A stretch of 64,000 bases of DNA, from the NCBI RefSeq assembly GCF_024505145.1, contig NZ_JANIAA010000003.1, forward strand, positions 248,001 to 312,000, read 5' to 3'. A model generated the notes under the pieces. It worked only from the letters and a program-made list of their open reading frames with translations, did not search any database and was not told the DNA's origin. Below are positions 52,350 through 60,859 of this stretch, one piece after another. Every line of letters begins with the position of its first letter. Within the stretch, counting starts at the first letter, position 1. Source of the stretch: Streptomyces rugosispiralis (GTDB taxonomy: Bacteria > Actinomycetota > Actinomycetes > Streptomycetales > Streptomycetaceae). A program made the position numbers and the translations under genes.

Positions 52350-53408
52350 CTACCGGGCGGCCTCGCTCACCCCGGCGTCCGGTTCGCTCTCGTCGTGGTC
52401 CAGCAGACCGGCGCGGGCGGCGAGGACTCCGGCCTGGAACCGGCTCACCGCGCCGAGGGTGTCCATGATGTCGGCGACGTGTTTGCGCGTGGTGCGCAGC
52501 GACATCCCCAGTCTGCGGCCGATCGCCTCATCCTTGTAGCCCGCCGCCAGCAGGCGAAGGATCGTTCCGTCCAGCTCTTTCGCCACGGATTCCAGACCGT
52601 CGACGGCGGCGTCGGAGAAGGGCCGGGCGTGGGCCCAGGCGTTCTCGAAGACCGAGCAGAGATAGCCGACGACGGACGGCTCGCGCACGATCACCGCCCC
52701 CAGGCTTCCGTCCCCGTCGGGGATGAACGCGAGGTCCCGGTCGAAGACGATCAGGCGGCCGAAGGGATCGTGGACGGTGCGGTATTCGGCGCCCAGCCCG
52801 GACATGACGGCCACGTACGCCTGGCTCGGGGCGTTGAACCGGGCCGTGTGGTTGTAGAGGGTGCGCATCCGCACCCCGCGGGCGAGTAACGCCGTGTCCC
52901 GGCTGATCGCCTCCTCCAGCACCTCGGGCGCCCGTCCGCCGCCGGGCTGACTGCTCAGCACCTCCTCCTTGCACTCGTTGGAGGCGCGGTTCAAGGCGGC
53001 CCGTACCTCGTCCAGATGTCCGACCACCTCGATGCTCCCGGCGGCGTGACGGCGCCTGCCTTCGAGGAAGTGGGCCCGCAGCCGGCCGAACTCGACGCTG
53101 ATCTGGTCGAGTTGCCGCCGCCGCTCCTGGAGGGACTCCTGGATCGGGGCGGTGAGCGCGGCCGCGGCCAGGTCGGGATCGACGGGCACCAGCAGCGCCG
53201 GGTCCTTCGAGTGGGAGCGCAGCAGACCCAGTTCCTTCAGCCGGTCGACCGCCGCGTCGAGCTCTTCCCCGGACATTTCCAGCTCGGATAACGTGCACAG
53301 GAATTTCCTGGTCACCTGCTGGAATCGCAGTATGCAGGAATACACCGCGACTTCGGTGTCGCTCACATAGCCGGAACCGCAAGCGGCCCGTTGGATGGGC
53401 AGCTTCAC
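52350..53408 (-). CDS. LuxR-type regulator with N-terminal TrmB-like helical domain
   Basis: The 352-aa protein starts at GTG 53408 (GGGGAGAG upstream). An N-terminal segment (about 1-100, with DTEVAVYSCILRFQQVTRKFLCTLSELEMSGEELDAAVDRLKELGLL) resembles a winged helix of the TrmB/sugar-regulator type, a central domain has DGDGSLGAVIVREPSVVGYLCSVFENAWAHARPF, and the C-terminus has the LuxR helix-turn-helix AGYKDEAIGRRLGMSLRTTRKHVADIMDTLGA. This class is often cluster-situated in Streptomyces. It sits between the SARP block and the biosynthetic operon, so it probably helps to control it. Confidence 0.85.
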   Translation of the reverse strand: MKLPIQRAACGSGYVSDTEVAVYSCILRFQQVTRKFLCTLSELEMSGEELDAAVDRLKELGLLRSHSKDPALLVPVDPDLAAAALTAPIQESLQERRRQLDQISVEFGRLRAHFLEGRRRHAAGSIEVVGHLDEVRAALNRASNECKEEVLSSQPGGGRAPEVLEEAISRDTALLARGVRMRTLYNHTARFNAPSQAYVAVMSGLGAEYRTVHDPFGRLIVFDRDLAFIPDGDGSLGAVIVREPSVVGYLCSVFENAWAHARPFSDAAVDGLESVAKELDGTILRLLAAGYKDEAIGRRLGMSLRTTRKHVADIMDTLGAVSRFQAGVLAARAGLLDHDESEPDAGVSEAAR

Positions 53409-53572
53409 AGGCTCTCCCCTCGTCCGCCGAGGAGTCTTGTCGACGAGCCATCGGACGGGAATCCGACATCGGACAGCCGGTGTCTCTGCAGCATTTCGCT
53501 TTCTTTTCTCTTCTCCCACTGGTCCTGTCAGAAACGCTCTGGTGTGACAGACGTCCATCGCCGCGGACGGGT

Positions 53573-54109
53573 TCACCCGAGCCCCGCCGCGCCGGGCGAG
53601 GCCGTCCCCAGGAGGGCGGCGACGGCCGTCGTATGTCCGTCGAAGGCCAGCGTGACCGGTGCGTCGAGGACCTGCCATCCGGCCGTCTCGGGCATCGGCG
53701 CGGCCTCGGGCAGGGTTTCGGCGTCGCGCACCGGCAGCAGGGCTAAGACCTCGAGGGTGTCGCGGGTGGAGTGCACGTCGAAGAGGCGGACCCGCCCCGG
53801 ATCGGCCGCCAGGCCGGTCTCCTCCCGCAGTTCCCGCACGGCGCCCTCCTGCCAGGTCTCGCCGACCTCCACATAGCCGCCGGGCAGCGCCAGCCGCCCC
53901 AGGGCGGGCTCGATGGCCCGGCGCACCACGACCACTCCCAGCCCGCCTGACAACGTTGCCACGGGCTGTAGGACCACCGCCGCGGGCAGTGGGTTGCGCC
54001 ATTGGGTCTCACCGCACCCGGAGCAGTCCCGCGGCCAGCCGGCTCCCTCGGCGAAGGCGGTACCGCAGTAGGAACAGTGTGTGACGCGGCGTCCGCGCGT
54101 GTACCCCAT
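53573..54109 (-). CDS. Nudix hydrolase with N-terminal zinc ribbon
   Basis: The 178-aa protein has a zinc ribbon (CSYCGTAF ... CSGCGETQWRNP, residues 12-40) and a Nudix domain whose box reads GGYVEVGETWQEGAVRELREETGL. The NudC-like ribbon plus short Nudix layout suggests hydrolysis of NAD-like or nucleotide-sugar pyrophosphates; NADH pyrophosphatase proper is longer and has a further motif, which I did not find. ATG 54109 is preceded by GGGAGA. It is divergent from the MFS gene at 54338, which starts the biosynthetic operon, though a housekeeping role is possible. Confidence 0.85.
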   Translation of the reverse strand: MGYTRGRRVTHCSYCGTAFAEGAGWPRDCSGCGETQWRNPLPAAVVLQPVATLSGGLGVVVVRRAIEPALGRLALPGGYVEVGETWQEGAVRELREETGLAADPGRVRLFDVHSTRDTLEVLALLPVRDAETLPEAAPMPETAGWQVLDAPVTLAFDGHTTAVAALLGTASPGAAGLG

Positions 54110-54337
54110 GAGTCTCCCACTCCGCTTCCTCTGCATGCGGCAGCAGGCAACATACAACAATCTGGCCGCCGCACCAGTGGGGAAGCCCACGACCGGACCG
54201 GCTCCGTCCGGGCCCCCACGGGCCCGGCGGACCGGCGGCCCGGGGAAAGCTCCGGTCATCGCGCGGTCATTTCCCCAACCGCCGCCGCCGTTTTCACAGT
54301 TCCCGGCGAATTCCGCCCGATCCCTACAGTTGGCTGC

Positions 54338-55567
54338 GTGCTGAATCGACTTCTCCCCGCTTCGGGGCCGGGCCGCGTGCTGGCCCTGGCGACCCTCTTC
54401 ATCACCATGGGGCAGGGCGCCTTCATGACGTGTTCGGCGCTTTATTTCACCACGGTGGTCGGAATTTCCGTGCCCCAATTGGGACTCGGGCTGACCATCG
54501 CCGGAGCGGTGGGGCTGTTCGCCGGAGTTCCCCTGGGGCATGTGGCCGACCGCCGCGGCGGGCGTGAAACGGCGGCGCTGCTGATCGCCCTCAACGGGCT
54601 GGCGGCCGCCGGCTATCTCGTCGTCGGCTCCTTCGCCCAATTCACCGTATCGGCATGCCTGTTCGTGGTGCTGGAGCGCGGCAGCCGGGCGGCCCTCCAG
54701 ACGTGCGTGGCGAGCACCCTGCGGGGTGCGGACCTGGTGGAGACCCGGGCGTATCTGCGCGCGATCACCAATGTGGGCGTGGCGGTGGGCGCCGGTTTCG
54801 CGGGCATCGCCCTGCAGTTGGGCTCGCCCGCCGCGTTCCGTACCGTCCTGGTGCTGGACGCCCTGTCCTTCCTGGTGGCCGCGGCCGTGCTGACCACCCT
54901 GCCGAAGATGGCGCCGGTGGCCGCGGAACAGGGCGACCCCGGGCAGCCCCGGCTCGCGGTACTGCGCGACCGGCCCTTCGCCCTGGTCACCGCCTTGAGC
55001 GCGGTGCTGTCCCTGCACGCGGTGCTGCTGGAGATCGTGGTGCCGCTGTGGATCGCCGGCCATACGGACGCGCCTCGCTGGATGGTGACGGCCCTGTTCC
55101 TGCTCAACACGGGGAACGTGGTGGCGTTCCAGGTGCGGATCGCCAAGCGGGTGTCCGCGCTTCCGCTCGCCGTACGGGCCGTCCGGCGGGCCGGTTTCGT
55201 CCTGTGCGGCGCGTGTGTGCTGTTCGCCGCGTCGTCGGCGGACGGCGTGGCGATGGCCGTGGCCTTCCTGCTGCTGGCCGGCGCGGTGCACGTGTACGGG
55301 GAGATGGTGCTGTCGGCCGGTGCCTGGGTCATCGGGTTCGACCTCGCGCCATCGGACAAGCAGGGGCAGTACCAGGGGTTCTTCTTCTCCGGCTACGCGG
55401 CCTCCGCCATGATCGCGCCCACCTTCCTCACCGCCACCGTCCTCCAGGGCGGTGCCCTCGGCTGGCTGCTGCTCGGCGGCCTGTTCATCCTCGCCGGCCT
55501 GGCCATGAAGCCGGTCGTCGGCTGGGCCGAGCGCACCCGCGCCCCGCGGCTCGCCCACAGCGGCTGA
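54338..55567 (+). CDS. MFS transporter, first gene of the biosynthetic operon
   Basis: The 409-aa protein has 12 predicted transmembrane segments and the MFS inter-helix motif LGHVADRRGGRETAAL (motif A-like). Segments at the N-terminus (VLALATLFITMGQGAF) and C-terminus (GALGWLLLGGLFILAGLAMKP) flank the usual two six-helix halves. The start GTG has no Shine-Dalgarno; TACAGT (54325-54330) lies 7 bases upstream, so a leaderless message is likely. Its position at the start of an operon with oxygenase, PLP and carrier-protein genes suggests export of the product and self-protection. Confidence 0.88.
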   Translation: MLNRLLPASGPGRVLALATLFITMGQGAFMTCSALYFTTVVGISVPQLGLGLTIAGAVGLFAGVPLGHVADRRGGRETAALLIALNGLAAAGYLVVGSFAQFTVSACLFVVLERGSRAALQTCVASTLRGADLVETRAYLRAITNVGVAVGAGFAGIALQLGSPAAFRTVLVLDALSFLVAAAVLTTLPKMAPVAAEQGDPGQPRLAVLRDRPFALVTALSAVLSLHAVLLEIVVPLWIAGHTDAPRWMVTALFLLNTGNVVAFQVRIAKRVSALPLAVRAVRRAGFVLCGACVLFAASSADGVAMAVAFLLLAGAVHVYGEMVLSAGAWVIGFDLAPSDKQGQYQGFFFSGYAASAMIAPTFLTATVLQGGALGWLLLGGLFILAGLAMKPVVGWAERTRAPRLAHSG

Positions 55568-55585
55568 CCCCCAAGGAGCACTGCG

Positions 55586-56503
55586 ATGGAACATCGATCC
55601 GCCCTCTCCCCCGCCCGGCCCCCGGTGCGGAGCGCCGGGGACGGGCCCGCCCACGGCACCTTCCTGGCCGGCGCGGCCGATCCGCACCGCACACCGCGCG
55701 AGCGGCTGCTGGGGAACGGCGTCCCGCTGGCCGACGTCACCGGCCGTCCCCGGCCGGATCTGACGGCCGGGCCGCGCGACGCCCTCCACGAGGAGGTGTC
55801 CGAGCAGCTCTGGAGCCGTGGCCTGGCCGCGATCCAGCTCGACGAGCCCCTGACCGACGACCGGTTCACCGCGCTCGGCGCGTTCCTGGGCACGGCCATG
55901 CCCGAACGGGACCCGGCCGTCGCGCCGTACGTGGAGCGGGAGGTGATCCTCAACCTGCGCAGCGAGCACGCCCGCACCGACGATGTGTCCCTGCAGCCCT
56001 TCGCCGTCAACCACCTCTCGCTGCACACCGAGAGCAGTGGCGCCCCCGTCGGCACACAGCCGCGCTACATCGTGCTGATGTGCCTCGCCCCCGGGGACGC
56101 GGCGCAGGGTGCCAGGACGGTGCTCGTGCCGATGCGGGAGGTGGCGCGCCGGCTGTCCCCGGAGACGCTGGCCGTGCTCTCCCGCACCCGCTACCGCGAC
56201 CGGCCCGGTGTTCCCACGATCGCCCGGCGGGTCGGGGACCGCTGGGTGTTCTCCTTCCGCGACTTCCTCGCCGATGAGCTCCGGTGGTCGTACGAGGGGC
56301 CGGAGGAGGACGCCACGGCCGTGGGCGACGCGCTCCGCGAGCTGCTGGCGGCCATGTACGCGCCCGAGCACGCGCGGGGCCTCCAGTGGCGGCGCGGACT
56401 GCTCGTCGTCATCGACAACACCTACTTCTTCCACGGGAGAACCAGCGGTTCGGCCACGCCCGAGGCGCGGCTGCGGCACCTCAAGCGCCTGCGCGTCGTG
56501 TAG
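55586..56503 (+). CDS. Clavaminate-synthase-like Fe(II)/2-oxoglutarate oxygenase
   Basis: The 305-aa protein is of the TauD/TfdA superfamily, with the iron ligands His147 and Glu149 in SLHTES (HxE, as in clavaminate synthase, AsnO and VioC, where glutamate replaces the usual aspartate) and the distal His283 in NTYFFHGRT. The 2-oxoglutarate-binding arginine is probably in RHLKRLR near residue 297-301. HxE members hydroxylate or cyclize amino acids such as arginine or asparagine, so an amino acid or amide substrate is likely (inference). AAGGAG precedes ATG 55586, 19 bp after the MFS stop. Confidence 0.88.
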   Translation: MEHRSALSPARPPVRSAGDGPAHGTFLAGAADPHRTPRERLLGNGVPLADVTGRPRPDLTAGPRDALHEEVSEQLWSRGLAAIQLDEPLTDDRFTALGAFLGTAMPERDPAVAPYVEREVILNLRSEHARTDDVSLQPFAVNHLSLHTESSGAPVGTQPRYIVLMCLAPGDAAQGARTVLVPMREVARRLSPETLAVLSRTRYRDRPGVPTIARRVGDRWVFSFRDFLADELRWSYEGPEEDATAVGDALRELLAAMYAPEHARGLQWRRGLLVVIDNTYFFHGRTSGSATPEARLRHLKRLRVV

Positions 56504-56562
56504 GGCCCGCCCATGCCATCCGTTCACGCTCGCCCACAGGGGCGGCCCACTCGGGGAAACGC

Positions 56563-58134
56563 ATGAAACTCTTCGAATCCGTACCGTCTCCGCGTCCGTG
56601 TCACGCCCCGCCGGACGCGCGCGAGACCGCGGCGCGCCCACCGCGTCCCGGTGGCATCCGCGATGTCTTCACACCCGGTGTCGACCACCGTGTCCTGGAG
56701 GTCTACGCCCGCGCCCGCGACCCCCACGACCCGCTGGAGCTGCGGGACCTGTGGCTGGGACGGGTCGAGCACGAGCTCGGTGGCGACGCCCTGCGCCCGG
56801 CGCTCGCCGAGACCTGGCGCGCCAGCAGGCCGCGCCGGGCCGTCGAGGCCGAGGAGGTGCTCTCCTCCCGCGCCACCGTCCGCTTCGTCAAGGAGCTGTT
56901 CAACTGGTTCTTCCGCGACGACCTCTACGGCGAGCTGCGGGACAGCGCCCGCTACATCCTCTCCAGCGGGTCGATCGACGAGGAGCGGTGGGGGTTGCCG
57001 GAGAGCCTGAAGGAGTGCATCCGCTACGCCCTCCACCGGGACTGGTACGGCTACTCCGACTCGCGCGGCCGGGTCCCGGCGCGCGAGGCGATCGCCGCGT
57101 ACGAGAACGCCCGCATCGAGGGGGTGCGCTACGGCACCGAGAACGTGGCCATCACCATGGGCGGCACCTTCGCCATCAGCACGCTCGCCGACTTCGTGCT
57201 GCACGGCGGCTCACGCCCCGCCGCACCGGCGCTGTGCGCGATCCCCAACTACCCGCCACTGGTGGAGACGATAGCCCGCAGGCATGATGTGCGGCTGGTG
57301 CCCCTGGCCTCCGAGGGCGGCCAGACCTCCCTCGAGCCGCTGATCGCCGCGCTCACCCCGGACACCCCGCTGGTGATGCTCCAGACGGTGGGCAATCCGA
57401 CCGGCGCCGCCGTGGCCGAGGCCGATCTGGCCCGGCTGATCCGGGCCGCCTCGCCGTCCACGGTCATCGTGCTGGACGAGTGCCACGAATGGCTCGGGGA
57501 CTACGAGAAGCGGTCGGCGGATCGCGCCGCGCCCCAGGTGGTGCGGGTGTCCAGCCTCTCCAAGACCTGGTCGGCGCCGGGGCTGAAGGCCGGGTGGTTC
57601 CTGGCCGATCCGACGTTCATCGACGAGTACTACGAGTACGCGTCGTCCTCCTTCGGCGGCCCGCCCTCGTTCTTCTACACGGTCATCGAGGTGCTCGCCC
57701 GTCTGGAGCGGTGGCTCATCACGGGCGTCGAAACACCGGGTCCGGCCGAGGCCAAGGAGTTCGAGTCCTCGTACGACATCGATCTGGCACGGCTGCGGAA
57801 CGCCTACCGGGGCTATCGCGTCGAGCGGCTGCGCCGGGCCGAGGACCTGACCGTCCTGCGGGACGCGGCCACCGTACGGCTGGCGGAGATCCCCGGCCGG
57901 GTGCTTCCGCCGCGCTTCTCCATCAACACCGCGGTGGAGCTGCCCGGTTGGGACGACTCCTACCGGTGTTTCCGCGATGTCCTGCGGGAGACCGGTGTCT
58001 CGGTGTTCCCCGGGATCCTCAACTTCTGCCTCTCCGGCGGCGTCGTCCGTGTCACCACGGCCCGGCCGTGGGACGAGCTGGCCCCCGCCCTCGACCGGCT
58101 GCGTATCCACGCCGCCCCCGGACTCGGAGGCTGA
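56563..58134 (+). CDS. Fold-type-I PLP enzyme with long N-terminal extension
   Basis: The 523-aa aminotransferase class I/II-like protein has N-terminal extension to residue ~130, then core: NPTG at 278-281, D305 (VIVLDECHEW) for the pyridine nitrogen and K334 in SLSKTWSAPGLKAGWFL for PLP. Normal class I enzymes are about 400 residues; the extra ~120 N-terminal residues (ARDPHDPLELRDLWLGRVEHEL) are not a known domain to me. It may be an aminotransferase, a capreomycidine-synthase-like cyclase or a lyase. ATG 56563 has GGGGAAA. Confidence 0.85.
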   Translation: MKLFESVPSPRPCHAPPDARETAARPPRPGGIRDVFTPGVDHRVLEVYARARDPHDPLELRDLWLGRVEHELGGDALRPALAETWRASRPRRAVEAEEVLSSRATVRFVKELFNWFFRDDLYGELRDSARYILSSGSIDEERWGLPESLKECIRYALHRDWYGYSDSRGRVPAREAIAAYENARIEGVRYGTENVAITMGGTFAISTLADFVLHGGSRPAAPALCAIPNYPPLVETIARRHDVRLVPLASEGGQTSLEPLIAALTPDTPLVMLQTVGNPTGAAVAEADLARLIRAASPSTVIVLDECHEWLGDYEKRSADRAAPQVVRVSSLSKTWSAPGLKAGWFLADPTFIDEYYEYASSSFGGPPSFFYTVIEVLARLERWLITGVETPGPAEAKEFESSYDIDLARLRNAYRGYRVERLRRAEDLTVLRDAATVRLAEIPGRVLPPRFSINTAVELPGWDDSYRCFRDVLRETGVSVFPGILNFCLSGGVVRVTTARPWDELAPALDRLRIHAAPGLGG

Positions 58135-58137
58135 CCC

Positions 58138-58944
58138 ATGGACGGATGGCTGACCGCGGGCGGTCACAAGCTGGTCCTCGGCATGGTGCACCTGTCACCG
58201 CTGCCCGGCACCCCCTTCCACGAGGACGGTTCCTTCTCCCGGATTCTCGACACCGCCGTACGGTCCGCGCGGGCGCTGTACGAGGGCGGGGCGGACGGCT
58301 GCCTGATCCAGACCGTGGACCGGGTGTACACCGTCGACGAGGAGTCCGACCCGGCGCGCACGGTGGCCATGGGCCTGATCACACGCGCGGTGGCCGAGGC
58401 GACCGACGAGCGGTTCCACATCGGGGTGCAGCTGATGCGCAACGCCCTCAAGGCGTCCCTGGCGGTGGCGAAGGTGGCGGGCGGCGGCTACATCCGCGCG
58501 GGCGCCCTGGTGGGGCAGACCCTCACCGCGCACGGCATGGTGCGCGCCGATCCGCTGGCGGTGATGGACTACCGCCGCCGGATCGGCGCCGAACACGTCA
58601 AAATCATCGCCGAGATCGACTCGATGCACTTCCGGTGGCCCGACGGGCAGAAGACCACGGCGGAGGTGGCACGCGCGGCGAAGACCGTCGGTGCCGACGC
58701 GGTGTCGCTGTGCCACCCGGACGAGGACACCGCGCTGGAGATGATCGCCTCGGTCCGCGAGGCCGCCCCCGGCCTGCCCGTGATCCTCGCCGGACACACC
58801 CGCCACGAGAACGCCGCACGGCTGGTGGCCGCGGCGGACGGGGCGTTCGTGGGCACCTGCCTGGAGCACGACGGCTGGGGCGGCGAGATCGACCGCGACC
58901 GGGTGGCGGAGTACGTGGACATCGTACGGGGGCTGGAGCGGTGA
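58138..58944 (+). CDS. BtpA/SgcQ-family TIM-barrel protein
   Basis: The 268-aa protein begins KLVLGMVHLSPLPGTPF, diagnostic of BtpA/SgcQ, followed by VDRVYTVDEESDPARTVAMGLI, KVAGGGYIRAGALVGQ, and a C-terminal GAFVGTCLEHDGWGGEIDRDRVAEYVDIV. The family includes BtpA of cyanobacteria (photosystem I assembly) and E. coli SgcQ in a phosphotransfer operon; no enzyme activity is established, but the TIM-barrel phosphate-binding look (GTCLEHDGW) suggests a sugar-phosphate-type substrate. ATG 58138 begins 4 bases after the PLP gene stop. Its presence in a biosynthetic operon is unusual. Confidence 0.85.
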   Translation: MDGWLTAGGHKLVLGMVHLSPLPGTPFHEDGSFSRILDTAVRSARALYEGGADGCLIQTVDRVYTVDEESDPARTVAMGLITRAVAEATDERFHIGVQLMRNALKASLAVAKVAGGGYIRAGALVGQTLTAHGMVRADPLAVMDYRRRIGAEHVKIIAEIDSMHFRWPDGQKTTAEVARAAKTVGADAVSLCHPDEDTALEMIASVREAAPGLPVILAGHTRHENAARLVAAADGAFVGTCLEHDGWGGEIDRDRVAEYVDIVRGLER

Positions 58945-60137
58945 CCGGCCGCAACGCTCCCGGCCCGCGGGCCGGAGCCGGGATCCAGGCGCCACCGCCA
59001 TCTCTGGACCCGGCGGTGATGCTGCGTCAGGCCGATGCCCTCGCCGGGGACCTCCGCGAGCGCACCGGGCCCTTCGACGAGCGGGTGCGCACCCTGCTGC
59101 CCGCGCGGTGGGCGGCGGTGGACACCGTGAGCATCGTGGGCGACGGCGACTCCTACCACGCCGCCTGCGCCGTGCGGATGGCCTTCGCCTCGCTGGCCGG
59201 GGTGGACTGCCGCCCGGTGAACGCGCTGCGCTTCGTGGAGTACGGCCACCCCGTCGACCGCCCCGGCGAAAACCCCGGTGCCGACGGCCACCAGCCGCGT
59301 AACGAACTCACCCTCGCGGTCTCCGCCTCGGGCCGTACCCCGCTCGTCGTGCGGTCGGCCGAACGGGCCCGTGCGGGCGGGGCGCACGCCATCGCGGTCA
59401 CCGGAACGCCCGACAGCCCGGTGGCGCGGGCGGCCGATGACACCCTCCTGGTCACCCTGCCGGACACCGAGCGGTCGCCGGGTGTGCGCACCTACCAGGC
59501 CAGTGTGCTGGGCCTGCTGCTGATCGCCATCCGTCTCGGCGTGCTGCGCGGCCGCCTGACCGGGCGGGAGGCGGAGGCGCTGCGCGGCGAACTGACCGCG
59601 CTGGCCGGACCGGTCGAGGCGACCGCCGGGGCGGCCCGGTCCCGGTGCCCCGGGATCGCCGAACGCATCGCCGACGCGGCCGTGCTGAGCGTGCTCGGCA
59701 GCGGCCCCTCCCACGGCACCGCGCTCTTCGCGGCCGCCAAGGTGATCGAGACCTCCGGTGTCTTCGCCGCCGGGCAGGACCTGGAGGAGTGGTGCCATGT
59801 CGAGCGGTTCGCCCGCCCGCCCGGGACGCCCGTGATCGTGGTGGCCGCGCCGGGGCGTACCTACGGGCACGCCGCGGAAGTGGCCGCGAGGGCGGCGGCG
59901 CTCGGGCGGCGTGTCATCACCGTGGCGCCCGAGGACGATCCCGGCGTCACCCGGCACGGCTGGGCCGCGCTGCCGGTGACCGGGCGGGTACGCGAGGAGT
60001 TCTCGCCCCTCCTCTACCACGTGTTCGCCGCCCCTCTTTCCTGCCATCTGGCCCAACACCTGGGGCGGGCGCCGTTCCTGGCCGACCTGCCCCGTCCGAC
60101 CCCGACCACCCCCCGACACCGCGGAGAGACACCGTGA
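58941..60137 (+). CDS. Double-SIS-domain aldose/ketose-type isomerase (GlmS C-terminal-like)
   Basis: The 398-aa protein starts GTG 58941, overlapping the BtpA stop (GTGA). Two SIS domains are visible: VSIVGDGDSYHAACAVRMAFASLAG and later SVLGSGPSHGTALFAAAKVIETSG, the second with the typical EEWCHVERF segment after it. The glutamine amidotransferase domain of GlmS is missing. Such proteins isomerize or deaminate sugar phosphates (AgaS, FrlB, GlmS-like). A role in moving ammonia to or from a sugar is plausible (inference). Confidence 0.85.
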   Translation: MTGRNAPGPRAGAGIQAPPPSLDPAVMLRQADALAGDLRERTGPFDERVRTLLPARWAAVDTVSIVGDGDSYHAACAVRMAFASLAGVDCRPVNALRFVEYGHPVDRPGENPGADGHQPRNELTLAVSASGRTPLVVRSAERARAGGAHAIAVTGTPDSPVARAADDTLLVTLPDTERSPGVRTYQASVLGLLLIAIRLGVLRGRLTGREAEALRGELTALAGPVEATAGAARSRCPGIAERIADAAVLSVLGSGPSHGTALFAAAKVIETSGVFAAGQDLEEWCHVERFARPPGTPVIVVAAPGRTYGHAAEVAARAAALGRRVITVAPEDDPGVTRHGWAALPVTGRVREEFSPLLYHVFAAPLSCHLAQHLGRAPFLADLPRPTPTTPRHRGETP

Positions 60138-60856
60138 CCCGGACCACGACGGAAGACCCGTCCACCGACCTGTCCACCCAGCAGATCATCTCCCTGCTGA
60201 CGGAGGAGTTGCACGACCTCGACCCCGCCGAGCGCAAGGCGAAATCGCTCGAACTGCTCTCGGTCTTCGGCCGCGCCAAGGCCGACGGGCTGCCCGCCGA
60301 GGAGCGCCCCGAGGCGCCCGAGACCCCGCCCGGCCCGCTGCTCATCTGCGACTGGGCCGAAGACCTCGGTCTGGACGGCTCGACGCAGCAACTCGGCATC
60401 ACGGTGGAGCCCGGCCCCACGAAGGTGATGAAGACGGCCGCCGCCACCGGACACTCCCTGGTGTCCAGCGGCCATGTGGGAGCCGACATCCTCCATGTCC
60501 CGGCGGGCAGCGGTTTCGCACCCCACACCCACCCCGGGGACCATCTGCTGTTCGTGCTCGCGGGCACCGGGACGATCGCGGTGGCCGGTGAGATCGTGCG
60601 GACCCAGCCGGGTCAGGTGTACATGGTCCAGGGGGCCGTCACCCACGCGGTGGGCGCGGTCACCGACCACATGATCCTGTCCGTGGGCGCGCCGCACCGC
60701 CGCCTGGACAGCCCGGACCGGCAGGAGCTGACGGCGTACGCGGCGCTGCTGGGCGAGCTGGGGGAGATCACCTGCCGGCTCTGCGACATCCGGGCCACCA
60801 GCGGTGAGGAGCTCGCGGCGAAGGGCTGCACCCACTCCCCCCACCGGTTCGGGTGA
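60134..60856 (+). CDS. Cupin protein with C-terminal Cys/His cluster
   Basis: The 240-aa protein starts at GTG 60134 within the SIS stop (GTGA). Residues ~95-200 form a cupin: GADILHVPAGSGFAPHTHPGDHLLFVLAGTG (metal histidines HTHPGDH) and QVYMVQGAVTHAVGAVTDH. The last 30 residues carry CRLCDIRATSGEELAAKGCTHSPHRF, a CxxC...CTHSPH pattern that could bind zinc. The N-terminal ~75 residues are helical (LTEELHDLDPAERKAKSLELLSVFGR). Cupins of this kind are isomerases, dioxygenases or binding proteins; I cannot tell which. Confidence 0.85.
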   Translation: MTRTTTEDPSTDLSTQQIISLLTEELHDLDPAERKAKSLELLSVFGRAKADGLPAEERPEAPETPPGPLLICDWAEDLGLDGSTQQLGITVEPGPTKVMKTAAATGHSLVSSGHVGADILHVPAGSGFAPHTHPGDHLLFVLAGTGTIAVAGEIVRTQPGQVYMVQGAVTHAVGAVTDHMILSVGAPHRRLDSPDRQELTAYAALLGELGEITCRLCDIRATSGEELAAKGCTHSPHRFG

Positions 60857-60859
60857 GCG

